64,000 bases of DNA from Streptomyces lasiicapitis. GTDB taxonomy: Bacteria; Actinomycetota; Actinomycetes; Streptomycetales; Streptomycetaceae. Numbering within the stretch: the first letter of the stretch is position 1; each line of letters starts with the position of its first letter. Below are positions 8,602 to 17,070 of this stretch, piece by piece. Made by a program: the position numbers and the translations under genes. The stretch lies in contig NZ_BMNG01000005.1 in assembly GCF_014646335.1 (NCBI RefSeq), positions 245,515 to 309,514 on the forward strand. The letters run 5' to 3'. The notes below the pieces were generated by a model. That model ran no database searches. It was not told where the DNA came from and saw only the letters and a program-made list of their open reading frames with translations.

Positions 8602-9558
8602 TCACATGCCGTGGACGGCGGGCACGGACCCGAGCAGACCCTTCTGGTAGTCCTCGAAGGCCTGCTGCAGCTCCGCGCGGGTGTTCATCACGAACGGCCC
8701 GTAGTGCGCCATCGGCTCCCGGATGGGCTGCCCGCCCAGGAGCACGACCTCCAGGTCGGGCGTGTGGGAGTCCTGCTTCTCGTCCGCCCGGACGGTCAGC
8801 GAGCCGCCCGCTCCGAAGACGGCGGTCTGCCCGACCTCGACGGGCCGCCGCTCGGCGCCGACGGTGCCGCGCCCGGCGAGGACGTACGCGAGGCCGTTGA
8901 AGTCCTCGCGCCAGGGCAGCGTGACCTCGGCACCCGGCCGCACGGTCGCGTGGACCATGGTGATCGGGGTGTGGGTGATCCCGGGGCCCTCGTGGCCGTC
9001 CAGCTCACCGGCGATGACGCGCAGCAGCGCGCCGCCGTCCCCGGTGGTGAGGAGCTGCACCTGGCCGCCGCGGATGTCCTGATAGCGGGGGTCCATCATC
9101 TTGTCCCGCGCGGGCAGGTTCACCCAGAGCTGGAGCCCGTGGAAGAGCCCGCCGGACATGACGAGCGACTCCGGCGGCGCCTCGATGTGGAGCAGCCCGG
9201 ACCCGGCCGTCATCCACTGGGTGTCGCCGTTGCGGATGGTGCCGCCGCCGCCGTTGGAGTCCTGATGAACAAACGTTCCGTCAATCAGGTACGTCACGGT
9301 CTCGAAGCCACGGTGCGGGTGCCAGGGGGTGCCCTTGGGCTCCCCGGCGGCGTACTCCACCTCGCCCATCTGGTCCATCATGATGAACGGGTCGAGGTAC
9401 TTGTAATTGATCCCGGCGAAGGCGCGGCGCACCGGGAACCCTTCGCCCTCGAAGCCGCTCGGCGCGGTCGTCACGGCGAGCACGGGACGCGCCACGGCGT
9501 CGGCCGGTGCGGCCACCTTGGGCAGGGTCAGCGGATTCTCGACGGTCACTGCAGGCAT
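8602..9558 (-). CDS. Pirin-family protein
   Basis: A 318-residue bicupin of the pirin family. The N-terminal cupin shows P-H-R-G-F-E-T-V-T-Y-L-I-D-G and then H-x-D, and M-T-A-G-S-G-L-L-H-I-E, giving the His/His/His/Glu metal-binding set. The C-terminal cupin domain follows at about residues 165-290. Bacterial pirins bind Fe or other metals; some are quercetinases and others modulate enzymes such as pyruvate dehydrogenase. AGGAGG lies just before the ATG. The upstream inverted repeat at 9587-9602 may be a redox- or electrophile-responsive operator. The exact reaction is unknown. Confidence 0.93.
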   Translation of the reverse strand: MPAVTVENPLTLPKVAAPADAVARPVLAVTTAPSGFEGEGFPVRRAFAGINYKYLDPFIMMDQMGEVEYAAGEPKGTPWHPHRGFETVTYLIDGTFVHQDSNGGGGTIRNGDTQWMTAGSGLLHIEAPPESLVMSGGLFHGLQLWVNLPARDKMMDPRYQDIRGGQVQLLTTGDGGALLRVIAGELDGHEGPGITHTPITMVHATVRPGAEVTLPWREDFNGLAYVLAGRGTVGAERRPVEVGQTAVFGAGGSLTVRADEKQDSHTPDLEVVLLGGQPIREPMAHYGPFVMNTRAELQQAFEDYQKGLLGSVPAVHGM

Positions 9559-9586
9559 GGGTGGGACCTCCTTGTACGCTCAGATT

Positions 9587-9602
9587 AGTTGAACGTAGAA
9601 CT
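9587..9602. promoter_or_regulatory. Candidate operator upstream of pirin gene
   Basis: AGTTGAACGTAGAACT has the symmetric form AGTT-NN-ACGT-NN-AACT (12 of 16 positions symmetric). It lies 29 bp upstream of the pirin start and overlaps a possible -10 (TAATCT read on the minus strand). MarR or DUF24-type regulators often use AGTTnnA-like arms; the actual regulator is not in this window. Confidence 0.4.
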
Positions 9603-9623
9603 TTCTGCCACCTGGAACACGGA

Positions 9624-9651
9624 ACGCCCGGAGGGCATTCCCTCCGGGCGT
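9624..9651 (-). terminator. Terminator of the SseB-like gene
   Basis: A perfect 12-bp stem ACGCCCGGAGGG/CCCTCCGGGCGT with loop CATT, 73 bp downstream of the SseB-like stop on the minus strand and before the pirin promoter. Confidence 0.8.
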
Positions 9652-9724
9652 CCGGGTGATCAACAGGGGCGGGGTCCTTGGCTGAAACCGTCAGCCGCTC
9701 CCGCGGGGTGTTCTCGCGGGGTGT

Positions 9725-10204
9725 TCAGCCGTACATGCGGCGCATGGCGAAGTCGACCATCTGCTCGACGGCCTTCGCGTCGAAGACCATGCGGTGCTCG
9801 CCCTCCATGTCGAGGACGAAGCCGTAGCCGGTCGGCAGCAGGTCGATGACCTCCGCGCCGGTGATCACGAAGTACTTGGAGTCCTTGCCGGCGTACCGGC
9901 GCAGCTCCTTGAGCGAGGTGAACATCGGGATGACCGGCTGCTGGGTGTTGTGCAGCGCGAGGAAGCCGGGGTTGTCACCCCGGGGGCAGTACACCTTCGA
10001 GGTCGCGAAGACCTGCTGGAAGTCCTCGGCGGACATCGAGCCCGTGGTGAACGCGCGCACCGCGTCCGCGAGGGAGGGGGGCGACGGCTCCGGGTACAGC
10101 GGGGGCTGCTGGCCGTAACCACCGGGCATCTGCGCTTGCGGCGGCGGCTGTTGCGGCGGGACATACCCCTGCCCGACACCCGCGTGCTGGTCGTAGCCGT
10201 ACAT
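9725..10204 (-). CDS. SseB-family protein
   Basis: A 159-residue protein. The first 40 residues are rich in Gly, Gln, Pro and Tyr (M-Y-G-Y-D-Q-H, then repeated P-Q-Q-P), a low-complexity segment common in Streptomyces cytosolic proteins. From about residue 42 it matches the SseB N-terminal domain, with F-L-A-L-H-N-T-Q-Q-P-V-I-P-M-F-T-S and T-G-Y-G-F-V-L-D-M-E-G. SseB domains are named after a rhodanese-enhancing protein and their role in actinomycetes is unknown. The ATG at 10204 is the last reasonable start before the conserved region; its ribosome site is weak. Transcribed alone and ended by a strong hairpin. Confidence 0.82.
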   Translation of the reverse strand: MYGYDQHAGVGQGYVPPQQPPPQAQMPGGYGQQPPLYPEPSPPSLADAVRAFTTGSMSAEDFQQVFATSKVYCPRGDNPGFLALHNTQQPVIPMFTSLKELRRYAGKDSKYFVITGAEVIDLLPTGYGFVLDMEGEHRMVFDAKAVEQMVDFAMRRMYG

Positions 10205-10338
10205 ACCCGCCAGCGTACCGATCCCGGCGGGGGCGCCGTACGCGGTCGGGGGATCTGCGGGGCTCCGGGGGCCGCTCGCCTCGCCTTTTGTGGGGGTTGC
10301 CCACCGTCGGCGGGCTGCGGACTCGCGGCGGAAGTTTA

Positions 10339-10399
10339 TGTAGCGGGCGCTAGACAAATAAGGGTGGGGGCCGTTACCGTTTTTGTAGTGGGGGCTACA
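10339..10399. promoter_or_regulatory. Two similar inverted repeats in the SseB/hydrolase intergenic region
   Basis: TGTAG-CGGGCG-CTAGA (10339-10354) and TGTAG-TGGGGG-CTACA (10384-10399) share arms and a 6-bp spacer and lie 45 bp apart in the divergent gap. They look like a pair of operator sites controlling the hydrolase gene, the SseB gene, or both. No regulator gene is adjacent. Confidence 0.4.
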
Positions 10400-10426
10400 G
10401 ATACTCGACCCGAGGGGGACCCAGTC

Positions 10427-11278
10427 ATGTCCGCAAGCGCGAGCACGAGCACACGTACACGTACGACCGGGGCGGCGTACGCCCGTACGGCCGTCGGCAG
10501 GGGGCCCGCCCTGCTCCTGGCCCACGGCGCGGGCGGTTCCGTGGACGCCAACTTCGGGCCGGTCCTGCCGGCGCTGGCGGCGGCGCACAGAGCCGTGGCC
10601 GTCGACTACCCGGGCTCGGGGGAGACGCCCCGCGCCAAGGCACCCCTCACGCTGGACACCCTCGCGGACGAGCTGATCGCGGCGGCCGACGCGGAGGGCG
10701 CGGACACCTTCGCCCTGGCGGGCTACTCCCTGGGCTCGGCGGTGGCCGTCCGCGCGGCGGCGCGCCACCCGTCCCGGGTGAAGGCCCTGATCCTCACGGC
10801 CCCCTTCGCCCGCCCCGACACCCGCACGACCCTCGCCGCCCAGATCTGGCACCACCTGGCCTCGTCCCGTGACCGGGACAAGCTGGCCCGCTTCGTGCTC
10901 CCGCTCGCCCTGAGCCCGCAGGCACTGGACTCCCTGTCGCCGGAGCAGCTCGCAGGGACCCTGCGGGGCACGGCGGAGTCGGCCCCCGAGGGCACCGCGG
11001 ACCACGTGGACCTCGTCATCCGCACGGACGTCCGCGCCGACCTGGCCGCCATCACGGCCCCGACCCTGGTCATCACGACCACGCGGGACCAGCTCGTCCC
11101 GCCCGCCCTCCAGCGGGAGGTCGCGGCCGGAATCAAGGGCGCCCGAGTGGCCGAGATAGCCACCGGCCACCTCCCCTTCGCGGAGGACCCCGCACGCTGG
11201 CAGCGCCTGATCACCGACTTCCTGGCCGAGACGGAGGCGGGGGCGCAGACGGGTCCCGGAAGCAGGCCCGCCGAATAG
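10427..11278 (+). CDS. Alpha/beta-fold hydrolase
   Basis: A 283-residue alpha/beta hydrolase. The oxyanion-side motif is L-L-A-H-G-A-G-G, the nucleophile elbow is G-Y-S-L-G-S, the acid is probably the Asp in T-R-D-Q-L-V-P, and the base is the His in T-G-H-L-P-F. The N-terminal stretch of alternating Ser/Thr/Arg is low complexity. The ATG follows GAGGGGGAC. Such proteins are esterases, lipases or related hydrolases; the substrate cannot be deduced. It is monocistronic and may be controlled by the paired inverted repeats upstream. Confidence 0.88.
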   Translation: MSASASTSTRTRTTGAAYARTAVGRGPALLLAHGAGGSVDANFGPVLPALAAAHRAVAVDYPGSGETPRAKAPLTLDTLADELIAAADAEGADTFALAGYSLGSAVAVRAAARHPSRVKALILTAPFARPDTRTTLAAQIWHHLASSRDRDKLARFVLPLALSPQALDSLSPEQLAGTLRGTAESAPEGTADHVDLVIRTDVRADLAAITAPTLVITTTRDQLVPPALQREVAAGIKGARVAEIATGHLPFAEDPARWQRLITDFLAETEAGAQTGPGSRPAE

Positions 11279-11317
11279 ACCCTGCTCACACTTGGGCCAA
11301 CAGGGGTTGCCTCTTAT

Positions 11318-11329
11318 TACCGACGGGTA
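11318..11329. promoter_or_regulatory. Candidate fatty-acid-type TetR operator upstream of acyl-CoA dehydrogenase
   Basis: TACC-GACG-GGTA is a short inverted repeat in the promoter region of the FadE5-like gene, about 80 bp before its ATG. TACCnnnnGGTA-type sites upstream of beta-oxidation genes in actinobacteria are typical for TetR-family acyl-CoA sensors; the regulator is not in this window. Confidence 0.45.
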
Positions 11330-11409
11330 GCATCATTTACAACGACTAGCTACTTACTGGTACGCCCACGAGGATTCCAGCCTCCCAAGCCACTTACGGA
11401 GCCGTCGCC

Positions 11410-13236
11410 ATGGGGCACTACAAGTCGAATCTCCGCGACATCGAGTTCAACCTCTTCGAGGTGCTCGGCCGCGACAAGCTGTACGGCAGCGGCCCGTTCG
11501 CGGAGATGGACGTCGAGACCGCCAAGAGCATCCTCAGCGAGCTGTGCCGCCTCGCGGAGAACGAGCTGGCGGAGTCGTACGAGGACGCCGACCGCAACCC
11601 GCCGGTGTTCGACCCGGAGACCAACACCGCGCCGGTCCCGGACTCCTTCAAGAAGAGCTACCAGGCCTTCATGGACTCCGAGTACTGGCGCCTGGGCCTC
11701 CCCGAGGAGATCGGCGGCACCACCGCCCCGCGCTCCCTGATCTGGGGTTACGCGGAGCTGCTGCTCGGCGCCAACCCCGCGATCTGGATGTACTCCTCCG
11801 GCCCGGCCTTCGCCGGCATCCTCTTCGAAGAGGGCAACGAGGCGCAGAAGAAGATCGCCGAGATAGCCGTCGAGAAGCAGTGGGGCTCGACGATGGTCCT
11901 CACCGAGCCGGACGCCGGCTCGGACGTGGGCGCGGGCCGCACCAAGGCCGTGCAGCAGGCGGACGGCTCCTGGCACATCGAGGGCGTGAAGCGCTTCATC
12001 ACGTCCGGCGAGCACGACATGTCGGAGAACATCCTCCACTACGTCCTCGCCCGCCCCGAGGGCCACGGCCCCGGCACCAAGGGCCTGTCCCTCTTCCTCG
12101 TGCCGAAGTACGAGTTCGACTGGGAGACCGGCGAGCTGGGCGCCCGCAACGGCGCCTACGCGACGAACGTCGAGCACAAGATGGGCCTGAAGGCGTCCAA
12201 CACGTGCGAGATGACGTTCGGCGACCGGCACCCCGCCAAGGGCTGGCTGATCGGCGACAAGCACGAGGGCATCCGCCAGATGTTCCGCATCATCGAGTTC
12301 GCTCGCATGATGGTCGGCACGAAGGCGATCTCGACGCTGTCGACGGGCTACCTGAACGCCCTGGAGTACGCCAAGGAGCGCGTCCAGGGTCCCGACCTCG
12401 CCCAGTTCATGGACAAGACCGCGCCGAAGGTGACGATCACCCACCACCCGGACGTGCGCCGCTCCCTGATGACGCAGAAGGCGTACGCGGAGGGCATGCG
12501 CGCGCTCGTGCTGCACACCGCGGCCGTCCAGGACGACATCGCGGTCAAGGAGGCAGGCGGCGAGGACGCCTCGCAGCTCCACGCCCTGAACGACCTCCTC
12601 CTGCCCATCGTGAAGGGGTACGGCTCGGAGAAGGCCTACGAGCAGCTGGCGCAGTCGCTCCAGACGTTCGGCGGCTCGGGTTACCTCCAGGAGTACCCGA
12701 TCGAGCAGTACATCCGCGACGCCAAGATCGACACCCTCTACGAGGGCACGACCGCCATCCAGGGCCAGGACTTCTTCTTCCGGAAGATCGTCCGCAACCA
12801 GGGTGCCGCGCTGAACGGTCTCGCCGAGGAGATCAAGAAGTTCCTCGCCGTGGGCACCGGTGGCGAGCAGCTCGCCGGGGCGCGGGAGGAGCTGGCCAAG
12901 GCGGCCGTCGAGCTGGAGGCCATGGTCGGCGTCATGCTGACCGACCTCGCGGCCACGGAGCAGGACGTCAAGTCCATCTACAAGGTCGGCCTCAACACCA
13001 CCCGCCTCCTCCTCGCCTCCGGCGACGTCGTGGTCGGGTACCTGCTGCTGCGCGGTGCGGCCGTCGCCGCGGAGAAGCTGGAGACCGCCGCCGCGAAGGA
13101 CCAGGCGTTCTACCAGGGCAAGATCGCCGCCGCGAAGTTCTTCGCGACGAACGTGCTGCCCGGCGTGGCCATGGAGCGCGCCCTGTCCGAGGGCGTGACC
13201 CTCGACCTCATGGACCTGGACGAGTCGGCGTTCTGA
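11410..13236 (+). CDS. Acyl-CoA dehydrogenase, FadE5-like long type
   Basis: A 608-residue acyl-CoA dehydrogenase of the long type with an extra C-terminal domain. From memory it is strongly similar to mycobacterial FadE5: M-G-H-Y-K-S-N at the start, [35 protein letters not shown], and F-F-F-R-K-I. The catalytic Glu is in L-Y-E-G-T-T-A-I-Q. The enzyme oxidises acyl-CoA thioesters to enoyl-CoA with FAD, passing electrons to ETF; FadE5 accepts a broad chain-length range. The gene is alone, with a TACC-GGTA operator candidate before it and a hairpin after it. Confidence 0.95.
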   Translation: MGHYKSNLRDIEFNLFEVLGRDKLYGSGPFAEMDVETAKSILSELCRLAENELAESYEDADRNPPVFDPETNTAPVPDSFKKSYQAFMDSEYWRLGLPEEIGGTTAPRSLIWGYAELLLGANPAIWMYSSGPAFAGILFEEGNEAQKKIAEIAVEKQWGSTMVLTEPDAGSDVGAGRTKAVQQADGSWHIEGVKRFITSGEHDMSENILHYVLARPEGHGPGTKGLSLFLVPKYEFDWETGELGARNGAYATNVEHKMGLKASNTCEMTFGDRHPAKGWLIGDKHEGIRQMFRIIEFARMMVGTKAISTLSTGYLNALEYAKERVQGPDLAQFMDKTAPKVTITHHPDVRRSLMTQKAYAEGMRALVLHTAAVQDDIAVKEAGGEDASQLHALNDLLLPIVKGYGSEKAYEQLAQSLQTFGGSGYLQEYPIEQYIRDAKIDTLYEGTTAIQGQDFFFRKIVRNQGAALNGLAEEIKKFLAVGTGGEQLAGAREELAKAAVELEAMVGVMLTDLAATEQDVKSIYKVGLNTTRLLLASGDVVVGYLLLRGAAVAAEKLETAAAKDQAFYQGKIAAAKFFATNVLPGVAMERALSEGVTLDLMDLDESAF

Positions 13237-13256
13237 CCCACCCCTCCTCCCGGCCA

Positions 13257-13293
13257 GGTGGCCCGCTCCCCCACCCCGGGGACGCGGGCCACC
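13257..13293 (+). terminator. Terminator after the acyl-CoA dehydrogenase gene
   Basis: Arms GGTGGCCCGC and GCGGGCCACC pair perfectly around a 17-nt loop that itself contains CCCC and GGGG. It begins 20 bp after the stop codon. Confidence 0.7.
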
Positions 13294-13365
13294 GCCATTC
13301 CCTGTACCTGGGGGCACCAGGAAACCGCCCCCAGCCGCACGCAAGTGCCTGGCTAAGGTGACCGC

Positions 13366-14670
13366 ATGAGCAATCGCGCCCGCTTCGATCGCGGCCACAC
13401 CGACGACCTCCTCACCTTCCTGGCGGCGAGCCCGTCGCCGTACCACGCCGTGGCAAGCGCCGCAGAACGCCTGGAGAAGGCCGGCTTCCGCCACGTGGGC
13501 GAGACAGACGCCTGGGACGCGAGCGCGGGCGGCAAGTACGTCCTGCGCGGCGGCGCGATCATCGCGTGGTACGTCCCGGAGGGCGCGGCCCCCCACACCC
13601 CGTACCGAGTGATCGGCGCCCACACGGACTCCCCGAACCTGCGCGTGAAGCCGCAGCCGGACAGCGGCGGCCACGGCTGGCGCCAGGTCGCCGTCGAGAT
13701 CTACGGCGGCCCCCTGCTCAACTCCTGGCTGGACCGCGACCTGGGCCTGGCAGGCCGCCTGTCCCTGCGCGACGGAACGTCACGCCTGGTCAACATCGAC
13801 CGCGCCCTGCTCCGCGTACCCCAACTGGCCATCCACATGGACCGGTCCGTCGTCAGCGACGGTCTGAAGCTGGACAAGCAGAAGCACATGCAGCCCATCT
13901 GGGGCCTCGGCGACGACGTCCGCGAGGGCGACCTGATCCGCTTCGTCGCGGAGGAGTGCGACCTGGACCCCGCCGACGTGACCGGCTGGGACCTGATGAC
14001 GCACTCCATCGAGCCGCCCGCCTACCTGGGCCGCGACCGCGAACTGCTCGCGGGCCCCCGCATGGACAACCTCCTGTCCGTGCACGCCTGCACGGCGGCC
14101 CTCGCCGCCGCGGCCACCGCCCCGGGCGCCGACGCGCTGCCGTACATCCCCGTGCTCGCCGCCTTCGACCACGAGGAGAACGGCTCCCAGTCGGACACCG
14201 GCGCCGACGGCCCGCTGCTCGGCACGGTCCTGGAGCGTTCGGTGTTCGCGCGCGGCGGTACGTACGAGGACAAGGCGCGCGCCTTCGCGGGCACCGTCTG
14301 TCTGTCGTCCGACACCGGCCACGCCGTGCACCCCAACTACGCCGAGCGGCACGACCCGACGCACCACCCGCGCGCCAACCGGGGCCCGATCCTGAAGGTC
14401 AACGTCAACAACCGCTACGCCACGGACGGCGGCGGCCGCGCCGTCTTCGCCGCCGCCTGCGAGAAGGCGGGCGTGCCGTTCCAGGCCTTCGTCTCCAACA
14501 ACGCGATGCCCTGCGGCACCACGATCGGCCCGATCACGGCGGCGCGGCACGGCATCAAGACGGTCGACGTGGGCGTGGCGATCCTGTCGATGCACAGCGC
14601 GCGCGAGCTGTGCGGAGCGGACGACCCGCACATGCTGGCGGACGCACTCCTTGCGTTCCTCGAAGGCTGA
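13366..14670 (+). CDS. M18-family aminopeptidase
   Basis: A 434-residue zinc aminopeptidase of family M18 (aspartyl aminopeptidase type). Metal and catalytic segments visible are G-A-H-T-D-S-P-N-L-R, L-D-R-D-L-G-L-A-G-R, D-H-E-E-N-G-S, D-T-G-H-A-V-H-P-N-Y and A-I-L-S-M-H-S-A-R-E. These proteins form large tetrahedral dodecamers in the cytoplasm and remove N-terminal residues, often acidic ones, from peptides. The length is normal for the family. It is monocistronic, with its ATG 129 bp after the preceding stop. Confidence 0.95.
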   Translation: MSNRARFDRGHTDDLLTFLAASPSPYHAVASAAERLEKAGFRHVGETDAWDASAGGKYVLRGGAIIAWYVPEGAAPHTPYRVIGAHTDSPNLRVKPQPDSGGHGWRQVAVEIYGGPLLNSWLDRDLGLAGRLSLRDGTSRLVNIDRALLRVPQLAIHMDRSVVSDGLKLDKQKHMQPIWGLGDDVREGDLIRFVAEECDLDPADVTGWDLMTHSIEPPAYLGRDRELLAGPRMDNLLSVHACTAALAAAATAPGADALPYIPVLAAFDHEENGSQSDTGADGPLLGTVLERSVFARGGTYEDKARAFAGTVCLSSDTGHAVHPNYAERHDPTHHPRANRGPILKVNVNNRYATDGGGRAVFAAACEKAGVPFQAFVSNNAMPCGTTIGPITAARHGIKTVDVGVAILSMHSARELCGADDPHMLADALLAFLEG

Positions 14671-14730
14671 ACCAAGTCATCGGCAGGATCACAGCGGGCA
14701 AATCACCGATTTCGGGGTACTCATGGCCGC

Positions 14731-15231
14731 ATGAGACTTCTCGTACGCGACCGGCTCTTCGGTATCGGTGACGACTACTGGATCGAGGACGACCAGGGCC
14801 GCAAGGTCTTCTTCGTCGACGGCAAGGCGATGCGCCTGCGCGAGACCTTCGAACTGAAGGACATGCAGGGGCGGGTACTGATCGACATCCGGGCGAAGAT
14901 GCTCGCCCTGCGCGACACGATGCTGATCGAGCGCGAGGGCGAGCCGCTGGCCAGGGTGAAGCGCAAGCGGCTTTCGCTGCTGCGCAACCACTACCGGGTG
15001 ACGCTCGCCGACGGCACGACCGAACTAGACGTCAGCGGCAAGATCATGGACCGCGAGTTCGCCATCGAGTACGAGGGCGAACTCCTCGCGGACATCTCAC
15101 GCCGCTGGTTCCGCGTCCGCGACACGTACGGCCTGCACATCACCCGCGAGGACGCGGACCCGGCGCTGCTCCTGGCCGTGACGATCTGCGTCATCCGCCT
15201 CGCGGAAAAGGAACGCGGCGCGGCGGAGTAG
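14731..15231 (+). CDS. LURP-one-related / YxjI-like protein
   Basis: A 166-residue protein with the LURP-one (tubby C-terminal-like) beta-barrel pattern. It starts M-R-L-L-V-R-D-R-L-F-G-I-G-D-D-Y-W-I, then shows repeated short strands such as F-F-V-D-G-K-A-M-R-L-R-E-T and W-F-R-V-R-D-T-Y-G. Family members may bind membrane lipids and are often described as scramblase-like. No membrane segment is present apart from a weakly hydrophobic C-terminal helix. It lies downstream of the M18 gene by 60 bp in the same direction and may be co-transcribed. Function is unknown. Confidence 0.8.
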   Translation: MRLLVRDRLFGIGDDYWIEDDQGRKVFFVDGKAMRLRETFELKDMQGRVLIDIRAKMLALRDTMLIEREGEPLARVKRKRLSLLRNHYRVTLADGTTELDVSGKIMDREFAIEYEGELLADISRRWFRVRDTYGLHITREDADPALLLAVTICVIRLAEKERGAAE

Positions 15232-15238
15232 CAAACTG

Positions 15239-16027
15239 TTACGACAGCCGACGGTCCTTCAGCGCGGGGAACTGCTCCCTGGTCTCCGCGACCTTCGCGA
15301 GGTCGAGGTCCACAGTGAGGAATTCCTCCTCCTCACCCCCGGCCTCGCCGAGCACCGTCCCCCACGGGTCGACCACCACACTCACCCCGGCCTGCGGCAC
15401 CCCCGCGTGCGTCCCCGCGGTCCCGCAGGCGAGGACGAACACCTGGTCCTCGACGGCCCGCGCCCGTGCGAACAGCGACCAGTGCTCCCGCCGCCGGGCG
15501 GGCCACCCCGCCGGCACCACGAACACCTCGGCGCCCGCGTCGACGAGCCCCCGGAAGAGCTCGGGGAAGCGCAGGTCGTAGCAGGTGGCGAGGCCGAGGA
15601 CGGTCTCGGGCGTGCGGACGGTGACCAGTTCCGTGCCCGCGCCCATCATCACGGCCTCGCCCTTGTCGAAGCCGAAGCGGTGGATCTTGCGGTAGGCGGC
15701 GGCCAGTTCGCCCTCGGGGGAGAAGACGAGGGAGGTGTTGTAGAGGGAGCCGTCGGGGGTGCGCTCGGGGATCGACCCGGCGTGCAGCCACACCCCGGCC
15801 TCCCGCGCGGCCTTGGCCATGACTTCGTACGTGGGCCCCTCAAGGGGCTCCGCCTCCGCCTCGAACGACTCGTACGCGAACGCACCGGTCGTCCACAGCT
15901 CGGGCAGGACGACCAGATCCGAACCCTCGCGCCCGGCGACCTCGCGTACCAGCGAAGAGACGCGCTGCCGACGGGAATTGACCGATTCGTCGTCGTCTAC
16001 GGCGATCTGGAGGAGAGAGGCGCGCAC
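15239..16027 (-). CDS. Carbon-nitrogen hydrolase family amidase (nitrilase superfamily)
   Basis: A 262-residue nitrilase-superfamily enzyme with the Glu-Lys-Cys triad: Glu43 in V-V-L-P-E-L-W, Lys114 in Y-R-K-I-H-R-F, and Cys149 in L-A-T-C-Y-D-L-R-F-P-E-L. The R-F-P-E-L-F-R context is typical of the Nit/omega-amidase-like branch, which hydrolyses amides such as alpha-ketoglutaramate or deaminated glutathione. It is cytoplasmic. The gene is convergent with the LURP-one gene (7-bp gap) and divergent from the mycothiol-dependent isomerase gene. Substrate is inferred only to branch level. Confidence 0.92.
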   Translation of the reverse strand: MRASLLQIAVDDDESVNSRRQRVSSLVREVAGREGSDLVVLPELWTTGAFAYESFEAEAEPLEGPTYEVMAKAAREAGVWLHAGSIPERTPDGSLYNTSLVFSPEGELAAAYRKIHRFGFDKGEAVMMGAGTELVTVRTPETVLGLATCYDLRFPELFRGLVDAGAEVFVVPAGWPARRREHWSLFARARAVEDQVFVLACGTAGTHAGVPQAGVSVVVDPWGTVLGEAGGEEEEFLTVDLDLAKVAETREQFPALKDRRLS

Positions 16028-16162
16028 ACTACCACCGTCCTGGCATTCGAGCCGTCAACTGGGCCTACGATCGTCACACGAAAGCACTGCCGGGGTGCCT
16101 GCGGGCAGCGTAACTTAGCGTTCCAGACACCCACCGCCCGCGTACGACCGCCGAGGGGTCCC

Positions 16163-16987
16163 GTGAGTCTCCATCCCAGCCTTCAAACCTACGCCGATGC
16201 CTGGACCCACGCAGTGGAAGCGATATCCGAGCTGGTCACTCCGCTCCCCGAGGGCCAGTGGAACCTCGCGACCCCGTGCCCGGCCTGGTCGGTCCGCGAC
16301 ATCGTGTCCCATGTCATCGGCCTCGACTGCGAGATGCTCGGCGACCCGCGCCCGATCCACACCCTGCCGCGCGACCTCTACCACGTGACGAACGAGAGCC
16401 AGCGTTACATGGAGATGCAGGTCGACGTGCGCCGCCACCACACGGCGCCCGAGATGACCTCCGAGCTGGAGTACACGATCATCCGCCGCTCGCGGCAGCT
16501 CAGGAACGAGTCCCGGGACCCGTCGACGAAGGTGCGCGGCCCGCTCGGCAGCGAGCAGACCCTGGAACTGGCCACGCGGCTGCGGGCGTTCGACGTGTGG
16601 GTGCACGAGCAGGACCTGCGCGTGGCCCTGCGAAGGCCGGGGAACCTGGACTCGCCGGGTGCGTACGTCACCCGTGACCTGCTCCTGCACGGGCTGCCGA
16701 AGGTCGTCGCGGAGAAGGCGGGCGCCCCCGCGAACTCGGCGGTCGTCTTCGACGTCGGCGGCCCCGTCGAATTCCTGCGCACGGTGCGCGTGGACGCGGA
16801 GGGCAAGGCCACGGTGGACAGCGCCCCCTCGCTCGGCCCGATCGTCACCATCGGCATGGACTGGGACACGTATTTCCGGCTCGCCTGCGGACGCGTGACG
16901 TACGCGGCGGTCAAGGACCGGGTGAAGGTCGAGGGCGACCTGGAGCTCGGCGACGCGATCCTCTCGGACTTCGCGGTCACGCCGTAG
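16163..16987 (+). CDS. Maleylpyruvate isomerase family mycothiol-dependent protein (DinB-like fold)
   Basis: A 274-residue protein of the mycothiol-dependent maleylpyruvate isomerase family. The N-terminal domain contains W-N-L-A-T-P-C-P-A-W-S-V-R-D-I-V-S-H-V-I-G, where the His is a metal ligand, and later F-D-V-W-V-H-E-Q-D-L-R, with a second His/Asp set. The C-terminal half is an SCP2-like or Ig-like sensor segment. The GTG at 16163 has GAGGGG 4 nt upstream. Family members use mycothiol for isomerisation or conjugation, so this fits an actinomycete. The actual substrate is unknown. Confidence 0.85.
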   Translation: MSLHPSLQTYADAWTHAVEAISELVTPLPEGQWNLATPCPAWSVRDIVSHVIGLDCEMLGDPRPIHTLPRDLYHVTNESQRYMEMQVDVRRHHTAPEMTSELEYTIIRRSRQLRNESRDPSTKVRGPLGSEQTLELATRLRAFDVWVHEQDLRVALRRPGNLDSPGAYVTRDLLLHGLPKVVAEKAGAPANSAVVFDVGGPVEFLRTVRVDAEGKATVDSAPSLGPIVTIGMDWDTYFRLACGRVTYAAVKDRVKVEGDLELGDAILSDFAVTP

Positions 16988-17070
16988 CCCGCCGGCCGGG
17001 GGTTCCGGGGCTCGCCCGGAACCCGGCCGGGCGGCGGCCGCCCCTCGACGGCCCGCGCCCGCGCGGTGGC

